Origin: Pseudonocardia halophobica
GTDB lineage: Bacteria; Actinomycetota; Actinomycetes; Mycobacteriales; Pseudonocardiaceae
Reading direction: 5' to 3'
Length of the DNA: 64,000 nt
NCBI RefSeq assembly: GCF_027922425.1
Contig: NZ_BSFQ01000039.1
Location: 1 to 64,000 of the forward strand
Below the pieces are notes generated by a model. The model saw nothing but the letters and a program-made list of their open reading frames with translations, was not told the DNA's origin and did no database searches. This document shows, one piece after another, positions 42,707-49,489 of the stretch. A program made the translations under genes and the position numbers. How positions within the stretch are numbered: position 1 is the first letter of the stretch; every line of letters starts with the position of its first letter.

Positions 42707-43996
42707 TCAGAGGCCGGCGGGGGCGCGGTTGCGGTCGACGTTGCCGGGCAGCGGCGGCGTGGGCGCGGCCTCCACGCTCGCCTCCTTGTGGAACTTCCCG
42801 TCCTTCATGATGTAGTGCAGCTTCGACTGGTCCTGCAGGACGGTGATGTCGGCGAGCGGGTCGCCGTCGACCAGCAGGAGGTCGGCGAGGTAGCCGGGCT
42901 GCACCTTGCCCAGCTCGTCGGGCCGCAGCATGATCTCGCCGCCCCGGGCGGTGGCGGAGATGATCGCCTCCATCGGGGTGAAGCCCAGCAGCTCCACGAA
43001 GTGCTGCAGGTCGCGGGCGTAGGTGCCGTGCGGGGTCCAGGCGAAGCCGTAGTCGCCGCCCGGCAGCACCTTGATGCCGCGCCGGTGCATCTCGCGCAGC
43101 CCCGCGATCGCCATCTCCAGTTCCTTCTTGTACCCGACGGCCTCGGCGGCCTCCTGCGGGAACCCGAAGGCCTCGGCCTCGTAGAGGGTGGCGACGAGCC
43201 AGTTGATCCCGGGCGCCACGAACACCCAGTCCTTGTTGGCCTCGAGCATGTCCATGCCCTCGGCGTCGGTGAAGCTGGCGTGGTAGATGACGTCGACGTG
43301 GTGGCGCACGCACATCTTCACGCTCTCGGCGCTGCGGGCGTGGGCGCAGACCCGCTTGCCGCGCCGGTGCGCCTCGGCCACGGCGGCGGCCACCTCCTCG
43401 TCGGAGAAGTAGGTGTCCTCGGCGCGCTGGGTGCCGGTGATCTCCTCGCCGGTCATGGACAGCTTGATCTGGTCGACCCCGATGTCGATCAGCTCGCGAA
43501 CGGCCTTGCGCATGCCCTCCGGCCCGTCGGCGAACTTGGTGATCGACTTGATCAGCGCGCCGCCGGTCACGGCGATCTCCGGCCCGTTGGCCAGGTAGCG
43601 CGGGCCGGGGATGCGGCCGGCGTTGATCGCGTCCCGGCACACCACGTCCAGCCGGTCCTTCGCCGACGCCGCGCCGAGACACATGGTGTAGCCGGAGTCG
43701 ATGTAGGTCCGGGCGGACTCGATCGCGAAGAGCAGGTGCTCCTCGACCGGCATGGTGCCCAGGCCGTCGAGGTCGGCGGAGTTGTTCCAGGTGAAGTGGG
43801 TGTGGGCGTCGCAGAGCCCGGACATCAGGGTCCGGCCGCGGCCCTCCACCACGCGGGCGCCCTCGGCGCGGGCCGGGTCGACGGTGCCGACCGCGGCGAT
43901 GCGGTCGCCCTCGACCAGGACGTCCCCGCGGTAGGGGTCGGCGCCGGTGGAGTCGAGGATCGAGACGTCACGGAACAGAACGGATCCAGCGGGCAT
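42707..43996 (-). CDS. Amidohydrolase-superfamily enzyme
   Basis: A 429-residue metal-dependent hydrolase. It has the HxH motif (GLCDAHTHF), a probable carbamylated-Lys region (VDQIKLSMTGEE), further His in CAHARSAESV and IYHASFTD, and a metal Asp in LPGGDYGFAW. The small beta-sandwich is formed by both ends, with GYLADLLLVDGDPLADI at the C-terminus. Such enzymes cleave dipeptides, imidazolones, lactams or carbamates. ATG 43996 is preferred over GTG 44005 because GAGGAG precedes it by 9 bases. It is the third gene of the FAH operon. Confidence 0.87.
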   Translation of the reverse strand: MPAGSVLFRDVSILDSTGADPYRGDVLVEGDRIAAVGTVDPARAEGARVVEGRGRTLMSGLCDAHTHFTWNNSADLDGLGTMPVEEHLLFAIESARTYIDSGYTMCLGAASAKDRLDVVCRDAINAGRIPGPRYLANGPEIAVTGGALIKSITKFADGPEGMRKAVRELIDIGVDQIKLSMTGEEITGTQRAEDTYFSDEEVAAAVAEAHRRGKRVCAHARSAESVKMCVRHHVDVIYHASFTDAEGMDMLEANKDWVFVAPGINWLVATLYEAEAFGFPQEAAEAVGYKKELEMAIAGLREMHRRGIKVLPGGDYGFAWTPHGTYARDLQHFVELLGFTPMEAIISATARGGEIMLRPDELGKVQPGYLADLLLVDGDPLADITVLQDQSKLHYIMKDGKFHKEASVEAAPTPPLPGNVDRNRAPAGL

Positions 43997-44019
43997 CGTT
44001 GCCACTCCTCGGTCGGGGT

Positions 44020-44781
44020 CTACAGGAACTTGAGCAGGTGGTCGGTGACGGGGCCGGCGGCCTCGAGCGCGGTCCAGTGGCCGACGCCGGGCAGCACCTC
44101 GACGACGGCGGAGCCGTGGGCGTCGGCGAGCTCACGGCTCGCGTCGGGCGGGCCGACCTTGTCGTCGTCGCCCGTGATCAGCAGCAGGGGGAGCGCCGGG
44201 TCCACCGGGCCCGGGTCCGTCGCGGCGGCCAACGCCTCGCAGTTGCGCGCGTAGCCCTCGGGGTCCTGGCGCATGACCAGCTCCCGGACGAACGCGGCGA
44301 CCTCGGGCTTGTCCCGGCGGGTGGTCTCGGACAGGGCGTTGGCCACCACGCCGGGGGCGACGGCGGCGGTGCCCTTGTCGCGCAGCACCGCGGCCCGGTC
44401 GCGCTGGGCCTGCCGCCCGGCCTCGGCGGGCTCGCGGACCGCCCCGAGCAGGGCGAGCGCGGTGACCTTCGACGGGTGCCGGGCGGCGAGCGCCCGCACG
44501 ACGAGGGTGCCCATCGAGTGCCCGACGACCGCGGCCGACTCGATCCCGAGGGCGTCGAGCACCTCGGCCAGGTCGTCGGCGTGCGACTCCACGGTGATCC
44601 CGTCGGCGACGGGGGAGCGGCCGGCGCCGGCGGAGTCGACCCGCACCACGCGGTGCGACGCGGCCAGCGCGTCGGCCTGGACCTGGTAGAAGTTCGACGT
44701 CCCGCCCAGCCCGTGGACCAGCAGGACCGCCGGGCCCTCGCCCTCGACCTCGACGGCGAGGTCCTTCCCGTTGACGTGCAC
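44020..44781 (-). CDS. Alpha/beta-fold hydrolase
   Basis: A 253-residue hydrolase with oxyanion region LLVHGLGGTSNFYQ, nucleophile Ser89 (VVGHSMGT), the acid in LLLITGDDDKVGPP and catalytic His in LPGVGHWTALE: a complete triad. It resembles 3-oxoadipate enol-lactonase/meta-cleavage hydrolases. The gene lies between FAH and amidohydrolase genes with 13- and 23-base gaps. A GTG start with GGAAGGAA upstream is used. A lactone or ring-cleavage product is a reasonable substrate guess. Confidence 0.88.
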   Translation of the reverse strand: MHVNGKDLAVEVEGEGPAVLLVHGLGGTSNFYQVQADALAASHRVVRVDSAGAGRSPVADGITVESHADDLAEVLDALGIESAAVVGHSMGTLVVRALAARHPSKVTALALLGAVREPAEAGRQAQRDRAAVLRDKGTAAVAPGVVANALSETTRRDKPEVAAFVRELVMRQDPEGYARNCEALAAATDPGPVDPALPLLLITGDDDKVGPPDASRELADAHGSAVVEVLPGVGHWTALEAAGPVTDHLLKFL

Positions 44782-44794
44782 GGAGATTCCTTCC

Positions 44795-45682
44795 TCAGAC
44801 GATCCGGTTGCGCTGGCGGCCGAGCCCGGTCACGGACACCTCGACGACGTCCCCGGGAGCCAGGAAGCGGGGCGGGTCGAAGCCGATCCCCACGCCCGCG
44901 GGTGTGCCGGTGGCGATCACGTCGCCGGGCAGCAGGGTCATCCCGGCCGACAGGGTCGCGACAAGCTCGGGGATGTCGAAGATCAGGTCCTTGACCGGCG
45001 CGGACTGCCGCGGCTCGCCGTTGACCCGGCTCTCCACCAGCAGCGCGGCGACGTCCGGGATCTCGTCGGCCGACACGGCGTACGGCCCCAACGGGCAGTG
45101 CGTGTCGAGCGACTTCCCGATCACCCACTGGCTGTGCCTGCGCTGCAGGTCCCGGGCAGTCACGTCGTCGACCACGGTGTAGCCCCAGACGTGGTCCCAG
45201 GCCGCCTCGCGGGTGATCCCGCGCCCGCCGCGGCCGATGATCACGCCCAGCTCGGCCTCGTAGTCCAGCTCCGCGGTGACGCCGCGGTGCGCCTCGACGT
45301 CGGCGTGCGGGCCGGTCACCGCGGTCGTCGCCTTGGTGAAGACGACCGGGTGCTCGGGCAGCGCCTCCGACCGGTCCGGCCGGTCGTAGCCGCTGCGGCC
45401 GAACTCGGCCACGTGGGCGCGGTAGTTCTTGCCGACGCAGAAGACGTCCCGGGGTGGGGCGAGCGGGGCGCGCAGCTCCACCTCGCCGAGCGGCACGCCG
45501 GGCAGCGCGCCCGCGTGCTCCGCCAGGACCGGGCCGAGCTCGGCCCATCGCTCGATCACCTGCCGCACGCCCGCGCCCGCGGGCAGCAGCGGGGTGACGT
45601 CCCGGACGAGCTCGGCCCCGTCCGCCCCGTCGACCACACCGACGCGGTTCTCCGACCCCGCCGCGAAGGTCACCAGCCTCAT
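44795..45682 (-). CDS. Fumarylacetoacetate hydrolase-family protein
   Basis: A 295-residue FAH-fold enzyme with an N-terminal cap (MRLVTFAAGSENRVGVVDG) and core motifs VFCVGKNYRAH, TAELDYEAELGVIIG (metal Glu pair), TVVDDVTARDLQ and DVIATGTPAGVG. Members are hydrolases, isomerases or decarboxylases of 2-oxo acids from aromatic pathways. No Shine-Dalgarno sequence lies before ATG 45682; instead the upstream 30 bases carry three phased AACCAAT boxes, so the message may be leaderless or the start differs. It is the first gene of the three-gene operon. Confidence 0.88.
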   Translation of the reverse strand: MRLVTFAAGSENRVGVVDGADGAELVRDVTPLLPAGAGVRQVIERWAELGPVLAEHAGALPGVPLGEVELRAPLAPPRDVFCVGKNYRAHVAEFGRSGYDRPDRSEALPEHPVVFTKATTAVTGPHADVEAHRGVTAELDYEAELGVIIGRGGRGITREAAWDHVWGYTVVDDVTARDLQRRHSQWVIGKSLDTHCPLGPYAVSADEIPDVAALLVESRVNGEPRQSAPVKDLIFDIPELVATLSAGMTLLPGDVIATGTPAGVGIGFDPPRFLAPGDVVEVSVTGLGRQRNRIV

Positions 45683-45686
45683 GTGC

Positions 45687-45784
45687 AACCAATCTGAACC
45701 AATTGAACCAATTCGACCAGCGGTGACCGTACGCGGACCGCAGAACCGGTGTCGAGAGGGCGGCTCCATTGGTCTCGATTGGTT
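45687..45784. promoter_or_regulatory. Five phased ATTGGT/AACCAAT boxes in a divergent promoter
   Basis: AACCAAT occurs at 45687-45693, 45697-45703 and 45706-45712 (steps of 10 and 9 bases), and ATTGGT at 45768-45773 and 45778-45783 (step of 10). The first group abuts the FAH start and the second abuts the GntR start. Near-helical phasing and opposite orientation of the two groups suggest cooperative binding by the adjacent GntR regulator. Confidence 0.65.
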
Positions 45785-45799
45785 TGCTACGGTGTCCGC

Positions 45800-46462
45800 G
45801 TGACGACCGTCGAGCAGTCCCTGCGCACCCTGCTCGCCGAGGGCGCCGAGGCGGGCACCTGGGGGCCGGGGTCGAAGCTGCCCACCGAGCGGGACCTCGT
45901 CGAACGGCTCGAGGCCCCGCGCAGCGCGGTCCGCCGCGCACTGGACGCCCTGGAACGCGACGGGGTGGTGGTCCGGCACGTCGGACGGGGAACCTTCCTC
46001 ACCGAGACCGCCGTGCGGCGGGTCGACGGGGCGCCCGCCGACACCAGTCCCGCGGAGATCATGCAGGTGCGGCTGCTGCTGGAGCCGCAGGTCGCGGCGC
46101 TCGCCGCGCGGGTCGCCACGCAGGTCGACCTAGAGCGGATCGGGGAGTGCCTCGCCGGGGGCGGGGCGGCCGCGGGGTTCGAGGCCTTCGAGTCCTGGGA
46201 CGGGCGGCTGCACCGCGAGATCGCCCGTGCCGCGCACAACGGGCTGCTCATGAACATGTTCGGCGTCCTCGACACCGCCCGCTCACTGCCGGTCTGGGGC
46301 ACCCTCAAGCGGCGGACGTCCACCCCGGAGCTGCGGCGGTGCTACCACGAGGAGCACACCGCGATCGTCGACGCGCTGCGCGACCGGGACTCCCGGGCCG
46401 CCGCCGACGCCATGCGCACCCACCTCGAGCACGTCTCGGACACCCTGCTCGGGCGGCACTGA
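45800..46462 (+). CDS. GntR-family regulator, FadR type
   Basis: A 220-residue regulator with the winged helix GSKLPTERDLVERLEAPRSA followed by VRRALDALERDGVVVRHVGR, and an FCD domain containing IMQVRLLLEPQVAALAARVA, HREIARAAHNGLLMNMFG and YHEEHTAIVDALRDRD. GTG 45800 lies only 7 bases after a TACGGT hexamer, so transcription may be leaderless. It is divergent from the FAH operon, whose control region carries phased ATTGGT boxes. Confidence 0.88.
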   Translation: MTTVEQSLRTLLAEGAEAGTWGPGSKLPTERDLVERLEAPRSAVRRALDALERDGVVVRHVGRGTFLTETAVRRVDGAPADTSPAEIMQVRLLLEPQVAALAARVATQVDLERIGECLAGGGAAAGFEAFESWDGRLHREIARAAHNGLLMNMFGVLDTARSLPVWGTLKRRTSTPELRRCYHEEHTAIVDALRDRDSRAAADAMRTHLEHVSDTLLGRH

Positions 46463-46581
46463 GCGCCTTTCGTCCGGACCTTCGCGGGCCGCATCGGCGC
46501 CGCGTTCTCCCTGGTGGAACGTCAGTTGTGTCCTGTCCGGACAATCGAACGCGGCCTCGGTCACACTCGTCACCCGGAGGA

Positions 46582-46612
46582 TTGACGGGGGCGCCCTCCT
46601 GATCCGTACAGT
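46582..46612 (+). promoter_or_regulatory. Candidate promoter of the sulfur operon
   Basis: TTGACG (46582-46587) and TACAGT (46607-46612) lie 19 bases apart just ahead of the riboswitch. The spacing is slightly long. A TGTCCGGACA palindrome about 50 bases upstream could be an additional control site. Confidence 0.45.
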
Positions 46613-46635
46613 GAGGACGGCCCCACGGGGCCACA

Positions 46636-46723
46636 CCATCCAGAGCGGCCGAGAGACCTGGCTCGACGACGCCGCAGCAACCCCCCGTCCCACGGGTGCG
46701 GGTGCTAAAGCCGGGAGCGATGG
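46636..46723 (+). ncRNA. SAM-I (S-box) riboswitch
   Basis: The stretch shows the S-box core in order: P1 5' strand CCATC, then AGAGCGGCCGAGAGACCTGG, GCCGCAGCAACC, a P3 hairpin around CCCGTCCCACGGG, GGTGCTAAAGCC and the P1 3' strand GATGG (46719-46723). SAM-I aptamers repress sulfur genes when S-adenosylmethionine is plentiful. P1 ends on the first two bases of GGAGGAG (46722-46728), the ribosome binding site of the leader peptide. Ligand-stabilised P1 could therefore hinder translation start. Confidence 0.88.
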
Positions 46724-46730
46724 AGGAGCG

Positions 46731-46799
46731 ATGTTCGTCGGGGTGCAGCGGCGCCACGTGGATCTCCTGCGCACGGCCAGCGCGGGCTGTCGGGCCTGA
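46731..46799 (+). CDS. Cysteine-containing sulfur leader peptide
   Basis: A 22-residue peptide with the core RRHVDLLRTASAGC, ending CRA. It matches the RRHVDLLR-type putative leader peptides that precede sulfur-assimilation genes in actinomycetes. The single Cys codon (TGT, 46788-46790) is third from the end, suiting ribosome stalling when cysteine is scarce. A strong GGAGGAG precedes the ATG. After the stop, bases 46821-46827 (CTTCTCC) can pair with 46832-46838 (GGAGAGG), the ribosome binding site of the LLM gene, so leader translation may control access to that site. Confidence 0.8.
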   Translation: MFVGVQRRHVDLLRTASAGCRA

Positions 46800-46820
46800 C
46801 GAGGTCCCGATCCCCCGTCC

Positions 46821-46838
46821 CTTCTCCCGCAGGAGAGG
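46821..46838 (+). promoter_or_regulatory. Hairpin covering the ribosome binding site of the first LLM gene
   Basis: CTTCTCC and GGAGAGG pair over seven positions (one G-U) around CGCA. The 3' arm is the Shine-Dalgarno sequence of the gene starting at 46848. The hairpin begins 22 bases after the leader peptide stop. Confidence 0.55.
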
Positions 46839-46847
46839 TCTGCCCGC

Positions 46848-48056
46848 ATGGCCCCCATCCATCTGGCCGTCGCGCTCGACGGCGCCGGCTGGCACCCCGC
46901 CGCCTGGCGCGAGCCCGGCGCCCGCCCCGATCTGCTCTTCACCGCCCGCTACTGGGCGGCCCTGGCCCGCGCCGCCGAGCGCGGCCTGCTCGACCTGGTC
47001 ACGATCGAGGACGGCCTGGGCCTGCAGTCCGGCGACCACCTCGCGGCTGGGATCGACGGGGCCGACCGCCGCACCGACCAGGTCCGCGGGCGGCTCGACG
47101 CCGAGCTGGTCGCCGCGTTCGTCGCGCCGCTGACCCGGCACGTCGGGCTCGTCCCGACCGTCACGACCACGCACACCGAGCCCTTCCACATCGCCTCGGC
47201 GATCTCCACGCTGGACCACGACAGCCACGGCCGGGCCGGATGGCGGGTGCAGACCTCGGCCCGCGCCGACGAGGCGGCCCACTTCGGCCGCCGCATGCTG
47301 CCGGAGATCCGCCGCGAGACGCTCGACACGCCGGAGACGGTCGCCGCGGTGGCGGACCTGTTCGAGGAGGCGGCCGACGCCGTCGAGGTCGTCCGGCGGC
47401 TGTGGGACAGCTGGGAGGACGACGCCGAGATCCGCGACGCCGCCACGAACCGCTTCCTCGACCGCGACAAGATCCACACGATCGACTTCGAGGGGCGTTT
47501 CTTCTCGGTCCGCGGGCCGGGGATCGTGCCGCGGTCCCCGCAGGGCCAACCGCTGGTCGTCGCGCTCGCCCACGCCCGGGCCGCGTACGAGCTGGCCGCC
47601 CGGGCCGCGGACGTGGTGTTCACCACCCCGCAGGGCGCGGCCGACATCCCGGCGATCCTCGGCGAGATCCGCGCCGCCCAGCACGCGGTCGGCCGCACGC
47701 TCCCGCCGCTGCGGGTGCTCGCGGACCTCGTCGTGGTCCTCGACACCGACGCCGACGCGGCCCACGCCCGGCTCCGCCGGCTGGAGGAGCACGGCCCGCT
47801 GCGCTCCGACGCCGCGGTGCTGGCGGGTACCCCGACCGCGCTCGCCGACCTCCTGGAGTCCTGGCGGGACGAGGGGGTCGACGGCTCCCGGCTGCGGCCG
47901 GCCGTGCTGCCCACCGACCTCGACGCGATCGTCGACCGGCTGGTCCCGCAGCTGCAGGAGCGCGGCCTGTTCCGCACCGCCTACGGGCCGGGGACGCTGC
48001 GCGAACGCTTCGGCCTGGAACGCCCGGCGAGCCGGTACGCGGGGGTGGCCGCGTGA
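46848..48056 (+). CDS. LLM-class flavin-dependent monooxygenase, sulfur operon
   Basis: A 402-residue luciferase-like enzyme. Recognisable parts are the barrel start IHLAVALDGAGWHPAAWREP, AISTLDHDSHGRAGWRVQTS, FFSVRGPGIVPRSPQGQPLV and a late RLVPQLQERGLFRTAYGPGT LRERFGL (split here). This is the NtaA/SnaA-like subgroup often found with organosulfur importers. Control by a SAM riboswitch and sulfur leader indicates a role in releasing sulfur from an organic compound such as a sulfonate, sulfone or thioether. The stop overlaps the next start by 4 nt. Confidence 0.85.
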   Translation: MAPIHLAVALDGAGWHPAAWREPGARPDLLFTARYWAALARAAERGLLDLVTIEDGLGLQSGDHLAAGIDGADRRTDQVRGRLDAELVAAFVAPLTRHVGLVPTVTTTHTEPFHIASAISTLDHDSHGRAGWRVQTSARADEAAHFGRRMLPEIRRETLDTPETVAAVADLFEEAADAVEVVRRLWDSWEDDAEIRDAATNRFLDRDKIHTIDFEGRFFSVRGPGIVPRSPQGQPLVVALAHARAAYELAARAADVVFTTPQGAADIPAILGEIRAAQHAVGRTLPPLRVLADLVVVLDTDADAAHARLRRLEEHGPLRSDAAVLAGTPTALADLLESWRDEGVDGSRLRPAVLPTDLDAIVDRLVPQLQERGLFRTAYGPGTLRERFGLERPASRYAGVAA

Positions 48057-49426
48057 CCAGGAAGCAGGTGATCCTCGGGGCCTACTTCCCGGGCGTCAAC
48101 CACGACACCGTGTGGAGCGACCCGGCGTCGGGCAGCCACATCGACTTCGCGTCCTTCGAGCACTGGGCCCGCACGGCCGAGCGCGGCACGTTCGACCTGC
48201 TGTTCCTCGCCGAGGGGCTGCGGCTGCGCACCCGCGGCGGGCAGGTCTTCGACCAGGACGTCGTCGGGCGGCCGGACACGTTCACGGTCCTGGCCTCGCT
48301 GGCCGCCGTGACCGAGCACATCGGACTCGCCGGCACGATCAACTCGACGTTCAACGAGCCCTACGAGCTGGCCCGCAAGTTCGCGACGCTGGACATCCTG
48401 TCCGGCGGGCGGGCCGCGTGGAACGTCGTGACCAGCTCCGACGCGGACACCGGCGAGAACTTCCGGCGCGGCGGCTACCTGGGGCACTCCCAGCGGTACG
48501 AGCGCGCGGGGGAGACTCTCGACGCCGTCCGGGCGCTGTGGGACTCCTGGGGCTCCGACGCCGTGGTGGCGGACCCGGCGAGCGGACGGTTCCTGCGCGA
48601 CGGGCACGTGGGCGACTTCGCCTTCCGCGGCGCCCAGTTCGACATCGCCGGGCGCTTCAGCACCCCGCGCAGCCCGCAGGGCCATCCCGTGGTGCTGCAG
48701 GCGGGGGAGTCGCCGGCCGGCCGGGACTTCGCGGCCTCGCGGTCCGACGCGATCTTCTCCCGCTACCAGAAGTTCGACGAGGCCAGGGCCTTCTACGCCG
48801 ACGTCAAGGCGCGGGTGGCGAAGGTCGGCCGCGACCCCGACCAGGTCAAGATCCTGCCGTCGGCGTCGGTGATCCTGGGTGACACCGAGGCCGAGGCCCG
48901 CGACCGCCACCGGGACGTCCGCAGTCGGCAGGTCGACCCGTTCACCGCGATCGTGCTGGCCGAGATGGTGTGGAACCGCGACCTCTCCCAGGTCGACCCG
49001 GACGGGCCGGTCCCGGAGCTGGACCCCACGCCCGACGCGCCGAAGTGGATCCGCGGGCGCGCCCCGCTGACCCAGGACGCCCACGGCACGGCCGAGGCCT
49101 GGCGCGCGCTCGGCCGCGAGCACGGCTGGTCGCTGCGCGAGGTCGTCACGCACGTGTTCGACCGGGCCGAGTTCGTCGGCACGCCGGCGCAGGTCGCGGC
49201 CGAGATCGACCGGTACGTGCAGAACGACGCCGTCGACGGCTTCATCCTCGGCTCGTACGTCAGCCCCGCGGGCCTCGACGAGGTCGTCGAGAAGGTGGTC
49301 CCGCAGCTGCGCGACCGCGGCGTCCTGCGCGACCGCTACACCGGCTCCACGCTGCGGGAGCACCTCGGCCTGCGCCCGCCCGCGGGCCTCGGCGAGCCGC
49401 CGGCCGCCGCCCGCACCGCCTCCTGA
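48053..49426 (+). CDS. NtaA/SnaA/DszA-family FMN-dependent monooxygenase
   Basis: A 457-residue flavin monooxygenase that needs reduced FMN from a separate reductase. It shows FASFEHWARTAERGTFDLLF, LATLDILSGGRAAWNVVTSS-like stretch (FATLDILSGGRAAWNVV), GAQFDIAGRFSTPRSPQGHP, VVLQAGESPAGRDFAA and a C-terminal LRDRGVLRDRYTGSTLREHL. Such proteins act on dibenzothiophene sulfone, dimethyl sulfide or nitrilotriacetate. Coupled by GTGA to the previous LLM gene. It is followed by a perfect hairpin and the importer genes. Confidence 0.9.
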   Translation: MTRKQVILGAYFPGVNHDTVWSDPASGSHIDFASFEHWARTAERGTFDLLFLAEGLRLRTRGGQVFDQDVVGRPDTFTVLASLAAVTEHIGLAGTINSTFNEPYELARKFATLDILSGGRAAWNVVTSSDADTGENFRRGGYLGHSQRYERAGETLDAVRALWDSWGSDAVVADPASGRFLRDGHVGDFAFRGAQFDIAGRFSTPRSPQGHPVVLQAGESPAGRDFAASRSDAIFSRYQKFDEARAFYADVKARVAKVGRDPDQVKILPSASVILGDTEAEARDRHRDVRSRQVDPFTAIVLAEMVWNRDLSQVDPDGPVPELDPTPDAPKWIRGRAPLTQDAHGTAEAWRALGREHGWSLREVVTHVFDRAEFVGTPAQVAAEIDRYVQNDAVDGFILGSYVSPAGLDEVVEKVVPQLRDRGVLRDRYTGSTLREHLGLRPPAGLGEPPAAARTAS

Positions 49427-49438
49427 CCCCCGTCCCCT

Positions 49439-49466
49439 CCCGGACCGGCACGCCCGCCGGTCCGGG
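49439..49466 (+). promoter_or_regulatory. Intercistronic hairpin between monooxygenase and importer genes
   Basis: CCCGGACCGGC pairs perfectly with GCCGGTCCGGG over the loop ACGCCC in the 63-base gap. It could partly terminate transcription or protect the upstream mRNA, giving different levels of enzymes and importer. Confidence 0.6.
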
Positions 49467-49489
49467 CGCCCTCCCCGAAGGACGACCCG

